From Bacteroidales bacterium UBA1205 (lineage in GTDB: Bacteria; Bacteroidota; Bacteroidia; Bacteroidales; WCHB1-69): a DNA stretch of 21,549 nucleotides. Where the stretch lies: contig DBXT01000021.1 in NCBI GenBank assembly GCA_002309615.1, forward strand, positions 1 through 21,549, in the 5' to 3' direction. The translations under genes were made by a program, and so were the position numbers. This document shows, one piece after another, positions 14,724 through 21,549 of this stretch; the stretch's first letter is position 1, and each line of letters opens with the position of its first letter. Under the pieces are notes generated by a model. That model saw nothing but the letters and a program-made list of their open reading frames with translations, was not told the DNA's origin and ran no database searches.

Positions 14724-15659
14724 TCAATATTTTATTTTGTATCTTGGGTGATATGTCATGATTGTTTCCTTCAAATATTGAACATCAATATGCGTATAAA
14801 TTTCAGTTGTTGTAATAGATTCGTGTCCTAACATGACCTGAATAGACCGTAAATCAGCACCGCCTTGCAGAAGATGTGTGGCAAAACTATGTCGCAAAGT
14901 ATGCGGACTAATCGTTTTTTTCACACCGGCAGCTGCAGCTGCTTTTTTTATCATTTGGTACACAAAAATTCTTGTAAGATGCTTTCCGCTTCGGTTTAAA
15001 AAGATATAAGGTTCTTCGCCTGCCTGTACTTGTATATGAGATCTTACATCACGAAGGTATTCATTTACATTGTCTTGTGCTTTTGTGCCTATCGGGACAA
15101 TTCTTTCTTTGTTGCCTTTACCTTTCACCACAATGTACGATTGCTTGAAAAATAAATTTTCTTTTTTTAAATTCACCAATTCACTGACACGCAAGCCACA
15201 AGAATACATTAATTCTATCATACAACGATTTCGCTTCTGGTCTGGTTTATTGTCAATGTCAAAAGTTGCTTCCATGTTGTCAATTTCCTCCAAAGTTAGC
15301 ACTTCCGGAATTTTTCTTGACAATTTAGGGGCTTCCACCAATTCTAAAGAATTTTCATTTATTTGACCGTTGTAAATCAAAAATTTACAAAATGTTTTCA
15401 AACCGGACAACACTCTTGCCTGTGTGGCTTCTGATATATAATCCAAGGTTGCCAAATAGGCTAAAAACCGTCTGACTTCTTTTTCGTTTAAATCTTCAAT
15501 ACCAACAGTTTTCGTTTCATCTTGGCAAAGAAAATCACTAAACATCTTTATATCATGCTCGTAGGCATATATAGTATTGTTTGACAATGATTTATCAATT
15601 TTCAAAAATACGCGAAAATCACTTATCGCATCTTGCCATACTTGAGAAATTTGTCCCAC
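14724..15659 (-). CDS. xerD: Site-specific tyrosine recombinase, XerD type
   Basis: 311 residues. The N-terminal SAM-like DNA-binding domain spans about 12-98 (SLSNNTIYAYEHDIKMFSDF) and the catalytic domain about 118-300. All active residues are in place: R157 (CGLRVSEL), K181 (KGKGNKERIVP), H253 and R256 (HTLRHSFATH), H279 (LGHES) and nucleophile Y288 (TTEIYTHID). XerC/D-type recombinases resolve chromosome dimers at dif near the replication terminus. No integron, phage genes or att repeats surround it, and it ends the five-gene minus-strand run 1 base after the PorE-like gene, so a chromosomal Xer role is more likely than an integrase. XerC versus XerD cannot be fully separated by eye. Confidence 0.93.
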   Translation of the reverse strand: MGQISQVWQDAISDFRVFLKIDKSLSNNTIYAYEHDIKMFSDFLCQDETKTVGIEDLNEKEVRRFLAYLATLDYISEATQARVLSGLKTFCKFLIYNGQINENSLELVEAPKLSRKIPEVLTLEEIDNMEATFDIDNKPDQKRNRCMIELMYSCGLRVSELVNLKKENLFFKQSYIVVKGKGNKERIVPIGTKAQDNVNEYLRDVRSHIQVQAGEEPYIFLNRSGKHLTRIFVYQMIKKAAAAAGVKKTISPHTLRHSFATHLLQGGADLRSIQVMLGHESITTTEIYTHIDVQYLKETIMTYHPRYKIKY

Positions 15660-15660
15660 T

Positions 15661-17604
15661 TTAGAATCCTATGATAGTAAATTCTGTTCTTCTATTCAAG
15701 GCACGTCCTTCTTCGGTGGCATTGTCGGCAACCGGCTTATCGTATGCATAACCTTTATAGGTCATCCTAGACGCATCTATGCCTGCCTTCACCAAATAAT
15801 CATATATCGCTTTTGCCCTGCCGTTTGACAGTTTTTGGTTGTATTCGTATGTGCCTACATTGTCGGTATGGCCGGCAATTTCTATCCGCATTCTCGGATT
15901 TTCCTTCATCAATTTAACCAATCTTTGCAATTCCGGTTCCGATTCTTTTTTTAGCCACCATTCATCCGTGTCAAAAAATACATTTCTAAGCACCACACTT
16001 TCACCAATTTCCATTCTCTTCAAGGCAATATCTTTTTCGTATGGTTTCCACTGAGAGAAAGATGTATCTATATGAAAATTTTCAGAATAGAACAAATAAT
16101 TTTCTTTTGTCGCATTCAAAGCATATTGATTGTTGGTAGGAATACAAACCAAAAATTCTCCGCTGACAGGGTCGGAAGTGGAACTGACAACTACCGAACC
16201 CGTTTTTACATCTACCACTTCGAACAAAACCTGCAAAGGTCTATTATCTTGAGCATCATAGATTTTACCTTTAAAATAAGTAACCGGACTTGGACGAAAT
16301 GCTTCCGGTAATTCAAACCAGTATAAATCCAAATTGCCAAATCCGCCTTCTTTGTCAGAAGAAAAATAGGCTTTATCACCATGGGCATTCACTACCAAGC
16401 TGAATTCTTCTGCATGGGTATTGATGGGATAACCCATATTGACCGGCTCAGCAAAAACGCCATCTTCTCCTAAAGTGGTATAAAATATATCTGCATCTCC
16501 CATACCCTTGTGACCATAGGAAACAAAATACATGGTTTTTCCATCCGGATGAATATATGCCGACACTTCATCGTCAATCGTGTTGATAGGTTTGCCGACA
16601 TTTTTCGGCTCTGTAAATACACCTTCTTCCACCATGGTGGTTTGCCAAATATCTTTTTTCCCAACTCCTCCGGGTCGATTGCTGATATAATAGATAGTTT
16701 TGCCGTCTGCGGCAAATGTCGGTTGCGATTCCCAATATTTTGTATTGACAGGTTGACCGCAATTTTGTGGTTTTGACCATTTATTGCCAACACGTTTCGA
16801 CCAATACAAATCGCAACTGCCGAAACCTTCATCTCTATCACAGGCAGTAAAAATCATATACTTTCCATCAGGAGAAATACATTGTCCGCCTTCGTTATAA
16901 TGTGAATTGATATTGGTTAAAAATTCTCTTTCTTTCCAGACTCCGTCCACTTGCTCTGAATAATAAAAATCTTCTTCCGAAAGACATTTAGGACACTTCG
17001 TTTCTTTGTCTCGCGGTCGTTGCACCGTAAAAATCAACATAGATTCATCTGCGGTGATAGCCGGCAAATATTCTTCCCACTCGGAATTAATGGCAGGCCC
17101 CATATTCATCAAAGCAATATCCAAAGGATGCTCCATCTGCTCTATTCTCCACTTACACAATTCGTTGTCATTTCTAATTTTGGGAGATATACTATTTGGA
17201 TTGGGGTGACGAAGAAAATATTGCTCAAAATATTTCACTGCTGTATCGGGTTTGCCACACTGCATATAATTATAGGCAGCATATAAATAGTTTTTATAGT
17301 ATTTGGCTGTGTCAATGTTGATGGCTGTTGTATAATAATTGCACGACTTATCATAATTGCCGATAACTGATGCCATTTCTGCCGCCAAAACATAGGCCTC
17401 CACAAAATTAGGATCTTTTTTGATAGCTTTTTCTGCATATTCCAAAGAGGTGTAAAACTCTTTGTTTTTCATCGATTTATACGATTTTTTAAAATATTTT
17501 ATGGCCACGGCATCTTTAGATGTTTTTATCTCCTGTGAATGAACAACATTCACCAACATCAAACATGCTAACAAGCATACTACATAAGTGCTTAATCTTG
17601 ACAT
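15661..17604 (-). CDS. PorE-like outer-membrane protein: TPR, PD40 propeller, CarboxypepD_reg, OmpA
   Basis: 647 residues. After a signal peptide (VVHSQ, cleavage near 23) come TPR-like helices (about 30-135), a PD40/WD40-like propeller (about 170-430; repeated PDGKYMIFTA, ADGKTIYYISNR, PDGKTMYFVSYG and SSDKEGGFGNLDLYW elements), a carboxypeptidase regulatory-like beta-sandwich (about 441-525) and an OmpA C-terminal domain (about 537-647; AGHTDNVG with D581, LSNGRAKAI with R596). The OmpA domain should bind peptidoglycan. The order matches PorE (PG1058) of Porphyromonas gingivalis, a T9SS part, but Bacteroidetes have several paralogues and this one lacks a convincing lipobox. It lies 4 bases after a T9SS cargo protease, which supports a secretion link. 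Confidence 0.88.
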   Translation of the reverse strand: MSRLSTYVVCLLACLMLVNVVHSQEIKTSKDAVAIKYFKKSYKSMKNKEFYTSLEYAEKAIKKDPNFVEAYVLAAEMASVIGNYDKSCNYYTTAINIDTAKYYKNYLYAAYNYMQCGKPDTAVKYFEQYFLRHPNPNSISPKIRNDNELCKWRIEQMEHPLDIALMNMGPAINSEWEEYLPAITADESMLIFTVQRPRDKETKCPKCLSEEDFYYSEQVDGVWKEREFLTNINSHYNEGGQCISPDGKYMIFTACDRDEGFGSCDLYWSKRVGNKWSKPQNCGQPVNTKYWESQPTFAADGKTIYYISNRPGGVGKKDIWQTTMVEEGVFTEPKNVGKPINTIDDEVSAYIHPDGKTMYFVSYGHKGMGDADIFYTTLGEDGVFAEPVNMGYPINTHAEEFSLVVNAHGDKAYFSSDKEGGFGNLDLYWFELPEAFRPSPVTYFKGKIYDAQDNRPLQVLFEVVDVKTGSVVVSSTSDPVSGEFLVCIPTNNQYALNATKENYLFYSENFHIDTSFSQWKPYEKDIALKRMEIGESVVLRNVFFDTDEWWLKKESEPELQRLVKLMKENPRMRIEIAGHTDNVGTYEYNQKLSNGRAKAIYDYLVKAGIDASRMTYKGYAYDKPVADNATEEGRALNRRTEFTIIGF

Positions 17605-17608
17605 TCGA

Positions 17609-19234
17609 TTATTTTTGAATAATTAATTTTTGATTTCTTACCAACTTATTATTGGTCATTAACTTAATAAAATAGAACCCGTTGGGCAAATCGGCGACAT
17701 CGATAACATTGTTTTCGGCAATATTTCTGCCTTGCTGCAAAATTTGTCCATTGATATTGTAGATAATATAATCATAAGTTTCTCCATTGGTATTCAACAA
17801 TCTAACTTGTGTATTAGCTGGATTTGGAAATACTTCCACCTTGCTTTCCAATGTATAATTTTCTACAGAAACATCATCAATAGTATCTCTAAATGGGTCA
17901 TAACCCGGCAATGTCTTCATTCCTGTTTGAATAGGATCTAACCAATAATCCAGTCTTTGACTGCTATCGCTCGCGTTGTTATTGGTCCATGAATAAAACA
18001 ATCTTCCATAAAGATCCATCCCGTTGGGAGTATTACACGAAGCATAACCTCCTTCCAATTGTCCTATTATCAAATTGTTTTCATTAAATAAAGCCGAACC
18101 GGACGAGCCACCTTCAGTGGTACCCGTTTTCCACACCAAACCTATGTGAGTACTATCCGGAAATTCATCATCTTCGTCTTCATATTTATAAATATAGAAA
18201 GGACCTTTTGATGTTGACAATTTTTTTCTGTCTCCGTTAGGATGGTGTATGCCCGATACAGATTGTGGCAGTGCAGGGCCGGCATACCATCCCGCATAAT
18301 AAGGTTGCATGGCTTGGGTTGGCGTACTATTCAACAATAACAAACAAAAATCAGAATGGGCATATCTTGCCTTTAAAGTAGCACCATTAATAGAATACAT
18401 CGTTCTTTCTACATTCGAACCGCAATATTCTGTTTCATAATTGAAGACGAATACAAAATTACGCACTTGTGATAAATAGCCATCCACGCAATGATTGGCG
18501 GTTAGAAAATAAGGTTTTGCATCATAACTGGTATTATTAATCAATGTGCCTGTACAATGAGCACTTCCATATCTTAAAATAATGGCTACTGCTCGTTTTA
18601 TATCGCGATAGACTGCCGTATCGCCACAATTGATATCTATATTGCAAGAACCTGAACTCCCATAAGTTCCACGTTTTTGTAGCATATTTTTGTAAGCATG
18701 CACCACGGTTGACAATTCTATTTCGGTACTATCTCTATCCGTAGCGGCCTCATAATATTCTATCACAATTTCGTCTCCCGGATACAAGGCTGTTGCAAAA
18801 GTTCGCTCTTTGTTGTTGTTTTCATTAGTGAAAGAACCTGTAACATATTCTTTATCAGCCGTGTAGATAAACATTGACGATGAAGACGGAATATAAAATT
18901 TATCAAACACCAAATTCAAAGAATAGGCTCCGATTGATTTTACTGCCACTCTCCACAAGCGATCTCCGTTAGGCAGTTCTTCCCATATACCATTATTGTC
19001 GGGAGTAATTTTCACCGATATGCTGGTACCGAAAATATAGCCCTCTGTCTTGTCATTCGGCTCTTCTTTAGCCAACAACTGAGCATTGTCTTGATAGGGC
19101 ATCAATTCTGTCGGAACGGCAGTGAGTTGCAAATTGTATTTTTTAAAACTATATGGTCTGCCGCCATGACCAATTTGTGCATAACTGCAAACACTTATGC
19201 ATAACAATGTGAACACAAATAATATTCTTTTCAT
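17609..19234 (-). CDS. T9SS-exported trypsin-fold serine protease, lysyl endopeptidase-like
   Basis: 541 residues. A signal peptide ends near SYAQ (residue 20). A pro-like beta-rich region reaches about residue 195, and the S1 protease domain spans about 198-440 with an intact triad: H248 (LTANHC), D295 (HSDFCLLLL) and S378 (TEGGSSGSALF). These motifs, plus GQLEGGYASC and MDLYGRLFYSW around 391-416, resemble the Achromobacter lysyl endopeptidase group; D407 may be the Lys-selecting residue (inferred). Paired Cys such as C197/C203 and C227/C249 could form disulfides. Residues about 465-541 are a T9SS type A sorting domain (VEVFPNPA, YNINGQIL, LPNGFYFIKL), so it should reach the surface. Located 10 bases after nadK. 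Confidence 0.92.
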   Translation of the reverse strand: MKRILFVFTLLCISVCSYAQIGHGGRPYSFKKYNLQLTAVPTELMPYQDNAQLLAKEEPNDKTEGYIFGTSISVKITPDNNGIWEELPNGDRLWRVAVKSIGAYSLNLVFDKFYIPSSSSMFIYTADKEYVTGSFTNENNNKERTFATALYPGDEIVIEYYEAATDRDSTEIELSTVVHAYKNMLQKRGTYGSSGSCNIDINCGDTAVYRDIKRAVAIILRYGSAHCTGTLINNTSYDAKPYFLTANHCVDGYLSQVRNFVFVFNYETEYCGSNVERTMYSINGATLKARYAHSDFCLLLLNSTPTQAMQPYYAGWYAGPALPQSVSGIHHPNGDRKKLSTSKGPFYIYKYEDEDDEFPDSTHIGLVWKTGTTEGGSSGSALFNENNLIIGQLEGGYASCNTPNGMDLYGRLFYSWTNNNASDSSQRLDYWLDPIQTGMKTLPGYDPFRDTIDDVSVENYTLESKVEVFPNPANTQVRLLNTNGETYDYIIYNINGQILQQGRNIAENNVIDVADLPNGFYFIKLMTNNKLVRNQKLIIQK

Positions 19235-19244
19235 CTTCTTACTA

Positions 19245-20117
19245 TTATAACCATTTTCTTTTATCCTCTCCCCACATCAATTTTTCATTGATGATGGTAA
19301 AAAAATCTCTTCCTTTCAATTTTACCACTTTGACAGAAAAATCCGCTTTTTTAATCGTCAACGTGATGGAAGTATCCATTTCTTGTGTATCGGAATCTTT
19401 TGACAGCCAAAATTTTCCCGTACGAGCATTTACAGACAATTCCAATTGTGAGGGTTGAATCACCACAGGACTGACTGTCAAAGCATGTGACGCTATGGGC
19501 GTAATAATCATCGCCTCCATATTAGGGACAACGATAGGTCCGCCACAACTCAACGAATATGCCGTAGAGCCTGTCGGTGTGGAAATTATCAAACCGTCAC
19601 TCCAATATGTATTCAAAAACTTTCCATCAACTTTTACCTCTACATTTATCATGCCGGAAGGATAAGTTCTGTGAATGCAAACATCGTTTAAAGCATACGA
19701 AGTAGTACCATCAGGATAACTTATTTCCAACAGCATCCTGTCTTCCAACTCATAATTTTCATGCTTCAAATCTTGCAATACTTCGGCTAAGTTGTCTATA
19801 TTCAAATTAGACAAAAAACCCAATTTTCCCATATTGATACCCAAGATAGGCACATTCATCTGACTGGTAGCCGCTGCATTTAAAAAAGTACCGTCTCCTC
19901 CAATACTCATTAAAAAATCAACCTTTTTTGCTTTCAAATCCGCTTGGCTGACCAAAGTTATCTGATGAGGAAATGTTTTCTGACTGCCAACCATTTCTTG
20001 ATAAAAATTGTCATATACCAACACTTCCTCACAATATTGACAACACAAATCTACAATGTGCTCAAATATTTCGTATGTCAGTTGACGAGTTTTATTCCCG
20101 TATAGTACCACTCTCAT
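19245..20117 (-). CDS. nadK: NAD kinase
   Basis: 290 residues, normal for bacterial NAD kinase, which phosphorylates NAD with ATP or polyphosphate to make NADP in the cytoplasm. Signatures are GGDGTFLNAA at 73-82 (catalytic D75), GINMGKLGFLS at 93-103, NDVCIHR at 144-150, SDGLIISTPTGSTAYSLSCGGP at about 173-194 and SPVVI near 216. Its start overlaps the end of the upstream lipoprotein gene by 26 bases, yet MRVVLYGNKTRQL is the expected family N-terminus, so the overlap looks real. The gene heads toward the T9SS protease gene with a 10-base gap, in one transcript by position. Confidence 0.96.
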   Translation of the reverse strand: MRVVLYGNKTRQLTYEIFEHIVDLCCQYCEEVLVYDNFYQEMVGSQKTFPHQITLVSQADLKAKKVDFLMSIGGDGTFLNAAATSQMNVPILGINMGKLGFLSNLNIDNLAEVLQDLKHENYELEDRMLLEISYPDGTTSYALNDVCIHRTYPSGMINVEVKVDGKFLNTYWSDGLIISTPTGSTAYSLSCGGPIVVPNMEAMIITPIASHALTVSPVVIQPSQLELSVNARTGKFWLSKDSDTQEMDTSITLTIKKADFSVKVVKLKGRDFFTIINEKLMWGEDKRKWL

Positions 20118-20475
20118 CTTCTTGATATTCTAACATTAAGTCAACTATTATTTCTTCATCTTCTCCTTTTGTTGTAACAACGTTGGAAACGGCTTCATAT
20201 TTTAAGGTATCCACATATAAATATGCTTTGATTATCCAATCGCCTTTTGTCACATAGTCCAATTGATAATTTCCTGCAGAATCACACATGACAATCGACA
20301 TTTTTGTCGTATCATCATGCAACAATTGGTATTTTTCCACATACGCATTGACAGCCGGAGAGATATTTTCTTGTGCATCTTTTATGGTTACCTGCCCTTT
20401 TATGATGCTGTCATATTTTTGACAGGCGGCAGCCAACAAAAGAATCCCAATACAACATAGCAATAGCTTTCTCAT
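20092..20475 (-). CDS. Small lipoprotein with carboxypeptidase-regulatory-like fold
   Basis: 127 residues. A lipoprotein signal is clear: MRKLLLC, hydrophobic core, AAAC with lipidated C18. The following QKYD is charged like the surface-export signal of Bacteroidetes lipoproteins, so it could be surface-facing (inference). Residues about 25-115 (IIKGQVTIKDAQ, SPAVNAYVEKY, VMCDSAGNYQLDYVTKGDWIIKAYL, VVTTKG) look like one CarboxypepD_reg or prealbumin-like beta-sandwich of about 90 residues. No enzymatic motif. First gene of the operon with nadK, the protease, the PorE-like gene and xerD, with a TATTTTTG box upstream. Function unknown. Confidence 0.82.
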   Translation of the reverse strand: MRKLLLCCIGILLLAAACQKYDSIIKGQVTIKDAQENISPAVNAYVEKYQLLHDDTTKMSIVMCDSAGNYQLDYVTKGDWIIKAYLYVDTLKYEAVSNVVTTKGEDEEIIVDLMLEYQEDESGTIRE

Positions 20476-20509
20476 TTTTTTGCAATTTTCCTATCTTGTT
20501 TATAAATGG

Positions 20510-20517
20510 CAAAAATA
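20510..20517 (-). promoter_or_regulatory. Bacteroidetes -7 promoter box for the lipoprotein-nadK-protease-PorE-like-xerD run
   Basis: TATTTTTG on the minus strand fits TAnnTTTG and lies 34 bases before the ATG at 20475. No other consensus box appears between here and 14724 in the short gaps, so it may serve all five genes. Confidence 0.5.
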
Positions 20518-20530
20518 CAAAAAAACGACA

Positions 20531-20538
20531 TACCTTTG
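20531..20538 (+). promoter_or_regulatory. birA: Candidate -7 promoter box for the biotin ligase gene
   Basis: TACCTTTG on the plus strand is the only consensus box before the gene. It leaves a leader of roughly 92 bases, long for this window, so either the promoter is elsewhere or the leader matters. It is back to back with the lipoprotein promoter. Confidence 0.35.
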
Positions 20539-20633
20539 AAGAAAAAAACAAACTTTTTCTCACACAAGACGCTTTCATACAATAAAACCCGCAAATATTA
20601 GTTTATATTACAGCGTATTTGCACCGGAAATAT

Positions 20634-21359
20634 ATGGACAATTATCAAATTTTAACATCGGCAACCTCTACTAATAGTGTATTAAAGACTATGAATATTG
20701 ACGAATTGCCGCCGTTTTTTATGCTGATAGCACAACAGCAGACCGCCGGACGCGGACGAGGAAACAATACTTGGGAAAGCGAACCCGATAAAAATCTTTT
20801 GGCAAGCATTTTGCTAAAACCGCAAATAGCTCCTTGCCAACAATTTAATATTTGCCGTATGGTCAGCCTCGCCGTTTGTAAAACCCTCACCGACTACTGC
20901 CGTATTGAACATGTGAAAATTAAATGGCCCAACGATATTTATGTCAATGACAAAAAAATTGCCGGCATCCTGATTGAACACCAAATTTGCGGCAACACTA
21001 TCAAATACAGCATTATCGGTATTGGCTTGAATGTTAATCAAACAAGTTTTTCTCCGGCAATTCCCAACCCTACTTCTATTGTCTTGGAAACCTGTCACGA
21101 ATTCGACACCTTGTCAATTGGCCGACAAATTGTTGACAATATCAAATTCTACAACAATCTGGCACAAGACCGCTTGGAAGAAGATTATCTCCGCCTTATC
21201 TATCGTTTGAACAAAACTTCTCATTTTATCATCAAGCAATCCGAAACTTGTATTGCCGCCACCATTCAGGGAGTGAGTTCCAATGGCTGCCTCACCTTGC
21301 TGATGCCCGACAACAGCTTACAAAATTTTGAATTGAACGAATTGAAATACGTGCTGTAA
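20634..21359 (+). CDS. birA: Biotin--[acetyl-CoA-carboxylase] ligase
   Basis: 241 residues from the ATG at 20634; an in-frame TTG at 20619 would add only five residues. It attaches biotin to the carrier domain of biotin-dependent carboxylases via biotinyl-AMP. Motifs are the SATSTNS substrate segment at 9-15, the biotin loop GRGRGNNTW at 39-47, KWPNDIYVNDKKIAGILIE at 97-115 and IIGIGLNVNQ near 129. A short C-terminal SH3-like domain closes the protein. It lacks the N-terminal helix-turn-helix of repressor-type BirA, so it is a class I, non-regulatory ligase. It converges with the right-edge gene, with a hairpin terminator between. Confidence 0.95.
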   Translation: MDNYQILTSATSTNSVLKTMNIDELPPFFMLIAQQQTAGRGRGNNTWESEPDKNLLASILLKPQIAPCQQFNICRMVSLAVCKTLTDYCRIEHVKIKWPNDIYVNDKKIAGILIEHQICGNTIKYSIIGIGLNVNQTSFSPAIPNPTSIVLETCHEFDTLSIGRQIVDNIKFYNNLAQDRLEEDYLRLIYRLNKTSHFIIKQSETCIAATIQGVSSNGCLTLLMPDNSLQNFELNELKYVL

Positions 21360-21423
21360 TCCGACTATTATTTATTGTCGCATTCTCCCGTTTTAGCAAA
21401 AAATCTTGTTTTTTTATAAAAAA

Positions 21424-21458
21424 ACATCCCCTAAAAGAATCTTCCTTTAGGGGGATGT
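21424..21458 (-). terminator. Strong hairpin terminator between convergent genes
   Basis: Arms at 21424-21437 and 21444-21458 pair through ACATCCCC/GGGGATGT and, after one bulged G, TAAA/TTTA. Read on the minus strand the hairpin is followed by seven T, a good terminator for the right-edge gene. On the plus strand a weaker T-run (ACATTTTT) follows, so it may also stop birA transcripts. Confidence 0.85.
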
Positions 21459-21473
21459 AAACATTTTTACCTT

Positions 21474-21549
21474 TTAGCGTTGGTTTTGCTGCAAAGCATT
21501 TTGATAGTCTTCTTCGGTAAGCGTATAATAATAATAGTATACGTGATTA
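21474..21549 (-). CDS. Partial CDS, C-terminal 24 residues, unknown
   Basis: A minus-strand frame enters from the right edge and stops with TAA at 21474-21476. The last 24 residues are NHVYYYYYTLTEEDYQNALQ followed by QNQR. The strong minus-strand terminator 16 bases past the stop supports it as a real gene end. Five consecutive Tyr are notable. Too little is visible to assign a function. Confidence 0.55.
   Translation of the reverse strand, partial: NHVYYYYYTLTEEDYQNALQQNQR

Noticed and set aside
14724..15659. Tyrosine recombinase as a mobile-element integrase
   Set aside because: Full XerD-like length and motifs, no att repeats, excision genes or foreign composition nearby, and it sits in a chromosomal operon; the adjacent tRNA-Lys shows no duplicated 3' end.
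16470..16841. Minus-strand open frames inside the PorE-like gene in other frames
   Set aside because: They are frame shadows of the PD40 region; the main frame carries continuous domain signatures.

Overview
The window looks like chromosomal DNA from an AT-rich member of the Bacteroidota, probably Bacteroidales. The evidence is a repeated TAnnTTTG promoter box (the Bacteroidetes -7 element), gene starts without Shine-Dalgarno motifs, outer-membrane barrels ending in Phe, lipoprotein signals, and type IX secretion (T9SS) domains of both type A and type B. I see no phage, insertion sequence, CRISPR array or rRNA. No gene-free stretch exceeds 300 bases. Two genes are cut by the window edges, a lipoprotein at the left and an unknown protein at the right.

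Layout. 1-764 (minus): partial lipoprotein and a flavin reductase-family protein. 852-4816 (minus): a compact run panB - small outer-membrane protein - ribD - RNase H with viroplasmin-like N-terminus - EamA transporter. 4999-5677 (plus): a four-helix membrane protein overlapping a small XRE regulator. 5723-8667 (minus): a helix-hairpin-helix/beta-barrel protein behind a PorV/PorQ-like barrel. 8815-10215 (plus): a beta-CASP metallo-beta-lactamase nuclease. 10286-13132 (plus): ECF sigma factor - membrane anti-sigma-like protein carrying a T9SS type B C-terminal domain - catalytically dead M16 peptidase homologue, with a 4-base overlap and a 1-base gap. 13122-14498 (minus): secreted alpha/beta hydrolase. 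14511-14657 (minus): tRNA-Lys(TTT) with its promoter and terminator. 14724-20475 (minus): lipoprotein - nadK - T9SS-exported Lys-C-like serine protease - PorE-like OmpA protein - xerD, packed end to end. 20634-21359 (plus): biotin protein ligase. 21424-21458: a strong hairpin terminator between convergent genes.

How it fits together. Housekeeping functions (pantothenate, riboflavin, NADP and biotin use, RNA turnover, chromosome resolution) are interleaved with envelope and T9SS genes. The most unusual piece is the sigma/anti-sigma pair whose periplasmic part ends in a domain normally used as a T9SS export signal. It could be an envelope sensor tied to secretion, which is an inference. The second is the operon that joins a T9SS cargo protease to a PorE-like cell-wall-anchoring T9SS component.
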